Below are positions 17,521 through 26,030 of a stretch of 64,000 nucleotides of DNA, in pieces. The stretch is from positions 1 through 64,000 of the forward strand of contig ONQD01000001.1 in NCBI GenBank assembly GCA_900319865.1, in the 5' to 3' direction. The position numbers and the translations under genes are program-made. The notes under the pieces are model-generated. The model did no database searches, was not told where the DNA came from, and saw only the letters and a list, made by a program, of their open reading frames with translations. This stretch comes from an uncultured Bacteroidales bacterium (GTDB taxonomy: Bacteria > Bacteroidota > Bacteroidia > Bacteroidales > P3). Position 1 is the stretch's first letter. Each line of letters starts with the position of its first letter.

Positions 17521-18470
17521 GGTTTTCGGTGGTTGTTCCTCTATACAACAAAGAACAATACATTGAGCGAACATTGCAAAGCATACTCTCGCAAACATAC
17601 ACGAACTACGAGATTATTGTTATTGACGATGGAAGTACCGATGGTTCGTATTCGAAAGCGGAAAGTATACTAAAACAAGATAGTAAGTCATCCATCATTT
17701 TCAAACAGCAAAACTCTGGAGTAGGATCGGCGCGAAACAAAGGAGTAGAACTTTCAAGGGGTGAATATATCTGTTTTCTTGATTCAGACGACTGGTGGGA
17801 ACCCAAGTTCTTGGAGTGTATTGACGGCCTTATTTCGAAATACCCGAATGCGTTGATGTATGGCAGCAGTTTCTATTTAGTTAAAAACGGAACTAAAAGA
17901 ATAGCCCCTATTGGAGTAGACAAAGAATTCAAAGAAGGATATATCAACTATTATCAGACATATGCAAAGACACTCTGCATGCCGATATCATCCAGCTCGG
18001 TAGCCTTGTCGCGAAAGGCATTTTATGAAGTCGGTCAATTCAATACATCACTAACATTGGGAGAGGATTTTGATTTGTGGATTCGTTTAGCCCTAAAAGG
18101 CCCAGTTGCCCTTGTGAACACTCCATTATCAAACTATTTCCAAGACATCCCGGTCAGTCAACGCGCTACCCGAAAACTTCACCCACCCCAACAACACATG
18201 TTGTGGAATCTAAACAAATATTCAGATTACGAAAAGACCAACAAAGATGTAAAGAAACTATTCGACCGTTTGAGAGCAAGCGGCCTATTTGGTTACTACC
18301 TTTCACATAAATATCACTCGGAAGCGATGGAACAGCTAAGGAAAATTGATTGGAACAATGTTCCCTCTTCCACATATAGATTATATCACTCATCTATAAC
18401 AATACAACGTATTATCTATAAAGCTCGACGTATTGGAGCCCAATTGAAGCAGAAAATCAGAAACTTGTAA
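17499..18470 (+). CDS. family 2 glycosyltransferase
   Basis: GT2 enzyme of 323 residues. FSVVVPLYNKEQYIERTLQS and IVIDDGSTDGS form the nucleotide-binding half, SGVGSARNKGVELSRGEYI follows, and FLDSDDWWEPKFLE is the metal-binding segment (about residues 87-100). Later GEDFDLWIRLAL is the conserved ED motif. The start codon lies inside the previous GT2 gene (22-base overlap), so the two are likely made together. Linkage and sugar unknown. Confidence 0.9.
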   Translation: MGEIEKIRFSVVVPLYNKEQYIERTLQSILSQTYTNYEIIVIDDGSTDGSYSKAESILKQDSKSSIIFKQQNSGVGSARNKGVELSRGEYICFLDSDDWWEPKFLECIDGLISKYPNALMYGSSFYLVKNGTKRIAPIGVDKEFKEGYINYYQTYAKTLCMPISSSSVALSRKAFYEVGQFNTSLTLGEDFDLWIRLALKGPVALVNTPLSNYFQDIPVSQRATRKLHPPQQHMLWNLNKYSDYEKTNKDVKKLFDRLRASGLFGYYLSHKYHSEAMEQLRKIDWNNVPSSTYRLYHSSITIQRIIYKARRIGAQLKQKIRNL

Positions 18471-18533
18471 ACAATCAAATCGCGATAAATCGTGGTACCA
18501 TTCTTCCCAAAACAAATATCGAATAAGGCCATA

Positions 18534-19886
18534 ATGATTTACTTCATATCATTGGCCATAGTTAGTATTATCTTCATAAATCACATGATGAAGTTTGATT
18601 TTCTAATCATCGGCATCGCGTGGATATTGCTCTTTTTTCTACTTTCTGTACGATACACCCGCAAATGGGCAGATATCCCAGAAAAGAACTACATCAGAAA
18701 ATTATTCTTTACCGCACTGACATTCAGGATTGTCTGGGTGTTATTCTCCTATATTTATTACTTCATTAAAACAGGGTTACCTTTTGAATTCGGATCAAGT
18801 GACGCTTTGGCTTATCACGATGCAGCAATATGGATGAAAGAAATAGGATGGAGCCAAACCATGGATTACCTGTCCACAAAGTCAATCGCAGACTCCGGAT
18901 ATCCCATCTACCTCACCATATTATATACAATATTTGGCGACAGTGTTTTAATTGTACGTATACTTAAGGCTGTTCTTGGAGCCTGGAGCTGCGTTTTATT
19001 ATATAAACTAGCATCCCGGAATGTAGGTGAAGAGGCCGGGCGTATGGCAGGTATCTTCTGTTGTCTAATGCCTAATCTGATAATGTATTGTGGCCTGCAT
19101 CTTAAAGAAATCGAGATGATATTCTTGACCATTGCAGCACTGGAACGGGCGGACAACTTGCTGCGTACCAAAGTGACGTTCTGGAAAGTCCTACTGGTGG
19201 CAGCTCTGGTCATCAGCTTGTTCACGTTCAGAACTGTATTAGGTGTAACTGTCATCTTTGCAATAGGTACATCCCTCGTTTTTTCAAGTAGCACCATGAT
19301 GAGCAGTTGGAATCGTGTAGTATTAATAACATGGGCCATAATTGCCATAATGGTGATGGCGGGAGGTACGATTGCTAACGAAGCACAATCACTATGGGAA
19401 CACCGAAGCGAGAACCAGACTGCCAAACGCGACTGGCAAGTTAGAAAAGGTGTAGAATGGGCAAAATACGCTACAGGAACGGTTATGGCACCTATGATGT
19501 TTGTATTGCCTTTCCCGACAATGGTGGATGTGGATGAACAATACAACCAGCAGCTAATACATGCCGGTAACTTTGTGAAAAACTTCATGGGTATATTTGT
19601 TATCATTGCAGTTCTTGATGCTATTCTGCGGCGAAAAAACTGGAGGGACCTGTCACTATTGGGTTCTTTTGTCATATCATATTTGGGAGTAATCTGTATG
19701 AGTGGATTCGCCAATTCGGAACGATTTCTCTTGCCAGGATTACCATTTCTACTAATCATGGCAGCTTATGGTATATCCATATTAGACAAAAGCTACTTCA
19801 AATGGGTGAAACTATGGTATTGGGTGGTTCCAGTAATGGTAATTGGATGGGCTGTATTCAAATTAGGTTCTCGAGGCATTTTGTAA
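18534..19886 (+). CDS. polytopic membrane glycosyltransferase-like protein (GT39/GT83-like)
   Basis: Integral membrane protein of about 450 residues with ten or more hydrophobic segments. The layout resembles GT-C enzymes of the GT39/ArnT type: an extracytoplasmic loop with SSDALAYHDAAIWMKE and GYPIYLTILYTIFGDSVLIV after the first helices, then SWSCVLLYKLA-like and AAL repeats. Such enzymes use polyprenyl-phosphate sugars on the periplasmic side. It could instead be a divergent Wzy-type polymerase; no polymerase is otherwise recognised in the locus. ATG 18534 is chosen; a GTG at 18492 would add 14 residues. It lies between GT2 and GT4 genes. Confidence 0.6.
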   Translation: MIYFISLAIVSIIFINHMMKFDFLIIGIAWILLFFLLSVRYTRKWADIPEKNYIRKLFFTALTFRIVWVLFSYIYYFIKTGLPFEFGSSDALAYHDAAIWMKEIGWSQTMDYLSTKSIADSGYPIYLTILYTIFGDSVLIVRILKAVLGAWSCVLLYKLASRNVGEEAGRMAGIFCCLMPNLIMYCGLHLKEIEMIFLTIAALERADNLLRTKVTFWKVLLVAALVISLFTFRTVLGVTVIFAIGTSLVFSSSTMMSSWNRVVLITWAIIAIMVMAGGTIANEAQSLWEHRSENQTAKRDWQVRKGVEWAKYATGTVMAPMMFVLPFPTMVDVDEQYNQQLIHAGNFVKNFMGIFVIIAVLDAILRRKNWRDLSLLGSFVISYLGVICMSGFANSERFLLPGLPFLLIMAAYGISILDKSYFKWVKLWYWVVPVMVIGWAVFKLGSRGIL

Positions 19887-19914
19887 GCAAAAAGTGTGTC
19901 AAACTATCAATGAG

Positions 19915-21009
19915 ATGAAGGTTGCATATTATTTTGGTCGAATAAACCGTGGCGGTGCCGAGACCCTGGTGGCCGACCTTCTGATGTGCCACGAAAATAT
20001 ACCATTCCAGCCAGTATGCATATATCGGGATGAGGGCACACTGTCGGAGATGTTTCGTCAAAGCGGTGCCCCGATGCTGAAACTTCGCAAAAGGAAAAGC
20101 TGGTTGGCTTATATTTTTCGCTTAAGGAGACTTATCAAGAAAGAGCAAATCGATATACTTCACGCCCAAACATCACTCAACGCCATCATAGCCATCATCT
20201 GCACTGCTTTCACTAAGGTGAAAGTTGTTACTACATTTCATGGCTTTGGATATGTAAATGCCCCAAAGCCGCTTCGCTGGTTTATTTATCATGGAAGTAA
20301 ACGGATTATATTTGTAAGCGAGTATCTCAGACAAGGGTATTTCAGTAAAGGTGATTTTGGGACAAAAAATAGAAGTTCGGTTGTTTATAACGGAATAGAT
20401 TTCTCAAAATTCGACAAAACCCACCCAAAACTACAAAAAAACGATGGTTCAGAACAACACCCATTACAACTATGCATGGTGGGCAGTTTTGGAGAAGGAC
20501 GAAATCACATGTTTGTATGTGAATTTATTAATCAGCTTAAAAAAAGGGGTATCCGGTTCCATTTCACCTTTGTAGGTGCCGCCAGACCCAACGAACAGAA
20601 ACTGTACGATGATTGTGTGAAATATTGTAAAGAACATACTTTAGAAGAATATGTTACTTTTGCAGGTCTCTGCAATAATGTGCCTGAAATACTGGGACAG
20701 ATGGATGCGTTTGTTTATGCCACACGTCATGATAGTTTTGGTATTGCAGTAATTGAAGCAATCGCTTCAGGGCTCCCCACCTTCACTAACGACTGGTGTG
20801 TGATGCAAGAAGTAACTAGAAACGGTCAATACGCTTGGTTATACAAAACCGGTGACATTAATTCTTTAACCGAACTATTTATTGATTTTACCAAGGACCC
20901 TGAAAGATACTACCAGAAAGCCCGTCTCAGTGCAACAGCAGTGAAGAACGAATATAGCATAGAACAACATGCCACCAATCTTTACAATGAATATTCCCGC
21001 ATATTATAG
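19915..21009 (+). CDS. family 4 glycosyltransferase
   Basis: GT-B fold enzyme of 364 residues, GT4 family. The N-terminus KVAYYFGRINRGGAETLVAD contains the GGAE motif. TFHGFGY and VVYNGIDFSKF mark the inter-domain region, and DAFVYATRHDSFGIAVIEAI near residue 275 contains the retaining-transferase E-x7-E pattern (ESFG-type, here DSFGIAVIE). ATG 19915 is preferred over GTG 19894, which would add seven residues. No membrane segments. Substrate unknown. Confidence 0.88.
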   Translation: MKVAYYFGRINRGGAETLVADLLMCHENIPFQPVCIYRDEGTLSEMFRQSGAPMLKLRKRKSWLAYIFRLRRLIKKEQIDILHAQTSLNAIIAIICTAFTKVKVVTTFHGFGYVNAPKPLRWFIYHGSKRIIFVSEYLRQGYFSKGDFGTKNRSSVVYNGIDFSKFDKTHPKLQKNDGSEQHPLQLCMVGSFGEGRNHMFVCEFINQLKKRGIRFHFTFVGAARPNEQKLYDDCVKYCKEHTLEEYVTFAGLCNNVPEILGQMDAFVYATRHDSFGIAVIEAIASGLPTFTNDWCVMQEVTRNGQYAWLYKTGDINSLTELFIDFTKDPERYYQKARLSATAVKNEYSIEQHATNLYNEYSRIL

Positions 21010-21034
21010 TATCCTTAACAACAATTGATATAAT

Positions 21035-21997
21035 ATGAAAACTGTTGGATTACCAATCTCTCACAAAGAAAACGAAAAAAGAAGGACACTCGTCCCGAAT
21101 GATATTCAATATATAAAACACCCCGAGAAAATATTTATTGAAGATGGGTATGGTGATGTGTTGGGATACAGCAATAATGATTATAGCCAACATGGTGTCA
21201 ATATCGCCACCCGCGAAGAAGTACTCAAAAAAGACATCATTGCAGACCCCAAAATAGGTGATGCAGAGTACTTGGAACACCTCTCCGAACAGATTATCTT
21301 TGGCTGGATTCATGCGGTCCAGAATAAAGATATAACCGATAAGATTATTGCCGGGAAACTATCATGCTACGCATGGGAGGATATGTATGAAGACGGAAGA
21401 CATAGTTTTTGGCGCAATAATGAAATAGCCGGCGAAGCAGCTGTTTTCCATGCTTATATGTGCCACGGGATTTTCCCATATAATACAAAAGCAGCAGTTT
21501 TGGGAAGAGGAAATATTGCCAGAGGTGCAATCAAAACACTAAATTTTATGGGTGCCGAGGTAATTCAATACGACCGGAAAACCGAGAAACTATTCCAACG
21601 TGAACTGGACAGATTTGACGTTGTGGTCAACGCAATACTTTGGGACACCTCCCGCAAAGACCACATCATATATCGCCAAGACTTAAAACGCATGAAACAC
21701 AATGCGTTGATTATTGATATCTCTTGTGATAGGAACGGCGGTGTAGAAACCAGTATACCAACAACCATAGAGAATCCCACCTATGTGGTAGATGGTGTAA
21801 CACATTATGTTGTAGACCATACTCCATCTCTGTTTTGGAAAACAACCACCGAGACTCTTAGTGCAGAATTTGTGAAATTTATTGACTTCCTCATTGAAGA
21901 TCACCCATTGGACAATCCTGTATTGAGGGGGTGTCATAATATAGAAAAGGGTACAATTTTGGATCCCCGCATCATAGCATTTCAAAACCGAAATTGA
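21035..21997 (+). CDS. N5-(carboxyethyl)ornithine synthase-like opine dehydrogenase
   Basis: Member of the alanine dehydrogenase/transhydrogenase superfamily closest in layout to N5-(carboxyethyl)ornithine synthase, which joins pyruvate to the side-chain amine of ornithine or lysine using NADPH. Visible parts: substrate-side KENEKRRTLVPNDIQ (about 11-25), FGWIHAVQNKDITDK, AYAWEDMYEDGRHSFWRNNE-like segment, the nucleotide-binding AVLGRGNIARGAIKTLNFMG (about 154-173) and ALIIDISCDRNGGVETSIPT. 320 residues is the usual size. N-(1-carboxyethyl)-lysine is a known O-antigen component in Providencia, so a gene of this type in a capsule locus points to an opine amino acid on the polymer. That product is inferred. 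Confidence 0.82.
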   Translation: MKTVGLPISHKENEKRRTLVPNDIQYIKHPEKIFIEDGYGDVLGYSNNDYSQHGVNIATREEVLKKDIIADPKIGDAEYLEHLSEQIIFGWIHAVQNKDITDKIIAGKLSCYAWEDMYEDGRHSFWRNNEIAGEAAVFHAYMCHGIFPYNTKAAVLGRGNIARGAIKTLNFMGAEVIQYDRKTEKLFQRELDRFDVVVNAILWDTSRKDHIIYRQDLKRMKHNALIIDISCDRNGGVETSIPTTIENPTYVVDGVTHYVVDHTPSLFWKTTTETLSAEFVKFIDFLIEDHPLDNPVLRGCHNIEKGTILDPRIIAFQNRN

Positions 21998-22031
21998 TAT
22001 ACAACACCTCACATTTAAACTAATTAATTAA

Positions 22032-23045
22032 ATGAAAATAACCATTACTGGCGGTGCCGGCTTTATTGGATCAAACTTGTGTGAATACTTTGTTAACAAA
22101 GGTCACGACATTACATGTCTGGACAATCTTTCGACAGGATTCATGCACAATATTGAACATTTACTAAACAAGCCCAACTTTAGATTTATCGAAGGAGACA
22201 TCCGTAATATGGATACTTGCCGAGAAGCAGTATCAGGGAATGATATTGTTCTGCACGAGGCAGCATTAGGCAGCGTACCCCGAAGCATCAACGACCCTAT
22301 CAACACAAACAACAATAATATTGACGGGTTCCTCAACATGTTAGTTGCAACACGCGATGCCGGCATACATCGTTTTGTCTATGCTGCCAGTTCTTCCACT
22401 TATGGAGATAGCAAAGAACTGCCAAAAACTGAACACAAAATAGGACGTCCTTTATCACCATATGCGGTTACAAAATTCGTGAATGAGCTTTATGCTAATG
22501 TATTTACCGAGCTCTATGGATTAGAAACCATAGGTTTACGCTACTTCAATGTATTTGGACGCCGTCAAGACCCCAATGGTGCCTATGCTGCAGTAATCCC
22601 ACTGTGGGTAAAGGCACTAATAAACCACGAGTCTCCATTCATTAATGGTGATGGCAGTTATTCGCGGGATTTTACATATATTGATAATGTGATTCAAGCA
22701 AACGAGTTAGCTGCCACAATACCTACGGTAGAAATAAGAAAGAGAGCATCACAATACAACAAGTCTTTGCCAGAGAATGCCCCGATGGATTTAGTATTTA
22801 ATGTTGCCTACGGCGGTAACACCACATTGAATGATTTGTTCAATTGCTTACGAAAGAATCTGGCCCAATATGATGAAAAAATATCATCAATCGAACCCAT
22901 CTATCGTGAGAATCGTGCCGGAGATATCCCACATTCGCAAGCTTCTATTGCAAAGGCTCAGCAGGTGTTGGGATACCAACCCCATTTTGATGCCTTTAAG
23001 GGTTTCGAACAAGCATGCGAATGGTATTGGAATAATATTAAATAG
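22032..23045 (+). CDS. wbpP: UDP-N-acetylhexosamine 4-epimerase (WbpP/TviC-like)
   Basis: Short-chain dehydrogenase/reductase epimerase of 337 residues. GGAGFIGSNL at 7-16 binds NAD; ALGSVPRSINDP (about 79-90) and FNVFGRRQDPNGAYAAVIP are close to Pseudomonas WbpP and Salmonella TviC, group 3 epimerases that prefer N-acetylated substrates (UDP-GlcNAc/GalNAc and their uronic acids). YAVTK at about 144-148 supplies the YxxxK pair and SSSTYGD the serine. In Vi and B-band loci this epimerase works with a UDP-GlcNAc 6-dehydrogenase; none is in this window, so UDP-GalNAc may be the product. The next gene starts at the very next base. Confidence 0.9.
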   Translation: MKITITGGAGFIGSNLCEYFVNKGHDITCLDNLSTGFMHNIEHLLNKPNFRFIEGDIRNMDTCREAVSGNDIVLHEAALGSVPRSINDPINTNNNNIDGFLNMLVATRDAGIHRFVYAASSSTYGDSKELPKTEHKIGRPLSPYAVTKFVNELYANVFTELYGLETIGLRYFNVFGRRQDPNGAYAAVIPLWVKALINHESPFINGDGSYSRDFTYIDNVIQANELAATIPTVEIRKRASQYNKSLPENAPMDLVFNVAYGGNTTLNDLFNCLRKNLAQYDEKISSIEPIYRENRAGDIPHSQASIAKAQQVLGYQPHFDAFKGFEQACEWYWNNIK

Positions 23046-23975
23046 ATGAAGGTATTATTTATTGCTAGCGGTAATAAGTCAGTAGGGACTGTGAGTGCAT
23101 TCGTACGTTCACAGTATGAGTCGTTACAGAGAGAAGGGCTTGACATGATTCTCTTTCCCGTTATTGGAAAGGGGTGGAAATCGTATGCAAAGGCAATGAT
23201 ACGGCTACATCGACTAGTGCGTCGTGAGAAACCCGACATTGTTCATGCCCACTATTCAGTTTGTGGGGTAGTAGCTGCACTAGCAACTCTGGGAACTAAG
23301 ACCAAAGTGGTTGTGTCCATTTTGGGAAGTTTCCCCACTCATTCATTTAAATGGCGTTGGGTACGCTTTTTCATAAAACATGTGTGGAACGCTACAATAG
23401 TAAAGTCGAAACGAACGGCAAACCAGTTGGGCATTGACTTGCCCGTAGTGCCTAACGGCGTCAATCTTGATCAGTTTTCATTGGTTGACAAGGAGGAGGC
23501 ACGTAAAAAATGCGGTTTTGAGGAGGGTAAGAAATACGTCATTTGGTGTTCCCACCCCTCACGAAGCGAGAAGCGTTTTTCTCTTGCCCAAGAGGCCGTG
23601 ACAGCATTGAATGACCCAAATGTTATTCTCTATCCAGTTTTCGATAAGGTACACGACGAGGTTGTGGATTATATGTGTGCAGCCGATGTATTGTTGCTTA
23701 CATCTGTTTGCGAGGGGTCACCCAATGTGATTAAGGAGGCAATGGCTTGTAACTGTCCTGTGGTGAGTACCGATGTGGGAGATGTGGACTGGGTTACCGG
23801 TGGAATTGAAGGCACAATAGTGGTGCCTTATGGCGATGTTGAGGCCTTACGAAAGGGTCTATGCTCTGCCCTTGCATTCCATTCTCGCACTCAGGGTCGT
23901 GAGCGTATCAAGACTTTAGGGCTCACTATTGAATCAGTGGCAAGAAAAATAAAAACAATATATGACACTCTATAA
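23046..23975 (+). CDS. family 4 glycosyltransferase
   Basis: GT-B fold enzyme of 309 residues, shorter than many GT4 proteins. N-terminal KVLFIASGNKSVGTVSAFVR, then PDIVHAHYSVCGVVAAL, VPNGVNLDQF at the hinge and LLTSVCEGSPNVIKEAMACN with the E-x7-E-like pattern (EGSPNVIKE, about 225-233). Start immediately follows the epimerase stop codon, and the end overlaps the next gene by 14 bases, so the three are tightly coupled. Confidence 0.88.
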   Translation: MKVLFIASGNKSVGTVSAFVRSQYESLQREGLDMILFPVIGKGWKSYAKAMIRLHRLVRREKPDIVHAHYSVCGVVAALATLGTKTKVVVSILGSFPTHSFKWRWVRFFIKHVWNATIVKSKRTANQLGIDLPVVPNGVNLDQFSLVDKEEARKKCGFEEGKKYVIWCSHPSRSEKRFSLAQEAVTALNDPNVILYPVFDKVHDEVVDYMCAADVLLLTSVCEGSPNVIKEAMACNCPVVSTDVGDVDWVTGGIEGTIVVPYGDVEALRKGLCSALAFHSRTQGRERIKTLGLTIESVARKIKTIYDTL

Positions 23976-25365
23976 TTATCTAGACAGATATGTTTTGCTC
24001 CCATTAGGCGATTTAATATATGGGAGTTGTGTAGTGAAAAAGTATAAAGAACTGCTTCGAAATGACATGCTCTCTGAGGCAGAACTGATTGAGATACAGA
24101 ATAAGAAACTACAACGGCTGGTACGGCATTGCTATGATACTGTTCCATACTATACTCGTCTTTTCGATTCATTGGGAATCAGACCTGAGGAAATAAAAAC
24201 AAAAGAGGATTTGCAAAGGTTGCCTGTACTTACTAAACAAATTATTCGTGAGAATTATGATGACCTCTTTAGTACTGCCATAAACCCTAAAAGGATACGT
24301 AAATCGTCGTCAGGAGGCAGCACGGGAGTACCATTGAAGTTCTCTACCGATTGGGCCGAATGGAGTAGCTGGAAAGCATCTACACTCAGAGCATGGACAT
24401 GGTACGGATTGAACTTAGGTGATAAGATTTTTTCATTGGGTGGTACTTCTATCAATAAGAAAAAAGGATTGTTTTCTTATAAGGGTTTATATGATAGGAT
24501 TATCATGCGTAACTATAAGTATAGTAGTGCGGATGTCACAGATGAGGGTATGCAGTATAACTATGAGGCATTAATGAGATTAAAGCCCAAAGCCTTGAGA
24601 GGTTATGGTTCGGCACTCTATATTTTGGCCCGATATATTGAAAAGAAGAAATTACCTGTATGTCCTATCAAAGTGATACTCACGACAGGTGAAGTGCTGA
24701 TGCCCGAGTATAGACGGAAACTGGAAGAAGTGTTTCGTGCTCCGGTTTATGATGCCTATGGTGCAGGAGATGGTGGAATATTATCGCATGAATGCCTCAA
24801 AAGAGAAGGTTTTCACATTACTGAAGAGTCTTGTATTATTGAAATAACAAATAGAGATGGCAAAGTGTTGCCAATAGGGGAAACAGGGTATGTATGTACA
24901 ACAGATTTGGACAATTATGTTTTTCCCTTCCTACGTTATCATGTAGGCGACATGGCTTATCTGAAGTGTGAAAAGTGTTCGTGTAAACGGCAGACTAGAT
25001 TAATCGGCGAAGTGATGGGTAGAGCTGGAAGACTGTTATACAATAAGCAAGGTGTTCCAATCTCTCCGACTGTCCTTCCAATGATGTTTTATCCCGAACT
25101 AGACTATCATAATCCCGAATATCAAAAAGTATACAACAAAATAGATAAATTTCAAATTAGGCAAGATAGTGAGGGTGATATTCGAATATTATTAAAATTA
25201 AAGGATCCAACTGAACCGAAAGAACAATTTGATTATATAATTACAAACTATGAAAATCATTTTGTCGATTCGAAGGTGGTTCTCGACATTGTTGATGAAA
25301 TACCCTGCCTGCCTTCTGGAAAGGAGGATTATTGTGTCTCAGACTATCGCCGATATGATAAATAA
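23962..25365 (+). CDS. CapK/PaaK-like adenylate-forming enzyme
   Basis: Adenylate-forming protein of 467 residues of the phenylacetate-CoA ligase / CapK group, common in capsule loci. The nucleotide motif is SSSGGSTGVPLKF (about residues 114-126); further on come YDAYGAGDGGILSHEC and the acidic TTDLDNYVFPFLRYHVGD segment, the equivalent of the A7 region. The CxxCxC stretch CEKCSCKRQ near 337 may bind a metal. It is a different subfamily from the adenylation enzyme at 12435. It overlaps the GT4 gene by 14 bases. The activated acid is unknown. Confidence 0.85.
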   Translation: MTLYNYLDRYVLLPLGDLIYGSCVVKKYKELLRNDMLSEAELIEIQNKKLQRLVRHCYDTVPYYTRLFDSLGIRPEEIKTKEDLQRLPVLTKQIIRENYDDLFSTAINPKRIRKSSSGGSTGVPLKFSTDWAEWSSWKASTLRAWTWYGLNLGDKIFSLGGTSINKKKGLFSYKGLYDRIIMRNYKYSSADVTDEGMQYNYEALMRLKPKALRGYGSALYILARYIEKKKLPVCPIKVILTTGEVLMPEYRRKLEEVFRAPVYDAYGAGDGGILSHECLKREGFHITEESCIIEITNRDGKVLPIGETGYVCTTDLDNYVFPFLRYHVGDMAYLKCEKCSCKRQTRLIGEVMGRAGRLLYNKQGVPISPTVLPMMFYPELDYHNPEYQKVYNKIDKFQIRQDSEGDIRILLKLKDPTEPKEQFDYIITNYENHFVDSKVVLDIVDEIPCLPSGKEDYCVSDYRRYDK

Positions 25366-25493
25366 CAAAATATCAGCAACCTGAGACATAGACAGTAGTG
25401 GTGATATATATAAAACAATATTCTTTTACTCACATCAGCTATCTTGTTATATTACAACTGAAAAATTAATAAACAACTACTTTATTTCATATT

Positions 25494-26003
25494 ATGCCAA
25501 ATTTTGATCAACGCTCCCCCTGGGCGATAATAAAGGGTATCTGGATTAGATCTTTGTCGATTTTGACTAATTTCACATTTCCTTATTTTGTAACAGTTGC
25601 TTGCCATAAGATGCGAGGAGTTAAAATTGGAAAACAAACTCATATCTGCCGAGGTGCTTATCTTGATGACCACAGTCCTCAATTGATTGAGATAGGAAAT
25701 GGAGTTGGAATTACGGAGGGGGTAGTAATTATCTGCCACCAACGCGATCTTTCGAATTATCACCCTGGTATGTATGCCATTGATTGTCCTTTCAAGTTAG
25801 GAAAGGTTGTAATCAAAGATGGTGCTCACATCGGAATTGGAGCAATTATCATGCCTGGAGTTACAATTGGAGAAGGAGCTGTTATTGGTGCTCATAGTGT
25901 TGTTACGCATGATGTTCCGCCTTATTGCGTGGCTGTAGGAGCACCTGCAAAAGTAATAAGAACATTTACTGATAACAAGGAAACTGGCGAAAACAATAAA
26001 TAA
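25494..26003 (+). CDS. hexapeptide-repeat O-acyltransferase
   Basis: Left-handed beta-helix acetyltransferase of 169 residues (maltose/serine O-acetyltransferase-like). Hexapeptide repeats run from GVKIGKQTHICRGAYLDD to KVVIKDGAHIGIGAIIMPGV and VTIGEGAVIGAHSVVTHDV. The catalytic histidine is probably in CHQRD (about residue 82). PPYCVAVGAPAKVIR is the usual end. It likely O-acetylates the capsule sugar from acetyl-CoA in the cytoplasm. The 128-base gap before the gene has no clear promoter. Confidence 0.9.
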   Translation: MPNFDQRSPWAIIKGIWIRSLSILTNFTFPYFVTVACHKMRGVKIGKQTHICRGAYLDDHSPQLIEIGNGVGITEGVVIICHQRDLSNYHPGMYAIDCPFKLGKVVIKDGAHIGIGAIIMPGVTIGEGAVIGAHSVVTHDVPPYCVAVGAPAKVIRTFTDNKETGENNK

Positions 26004-26030
26004 CCAGTTATGATAATGTAGGAGCGAAGA

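Noticed and set aside
18908-19759. 283-residue minus-strand frame opposite the membrane glycosyltransferase-like gene
   Set aside because: The plus frame has a coherent multi-helix membrane pattern; the minus frame is a shadow.
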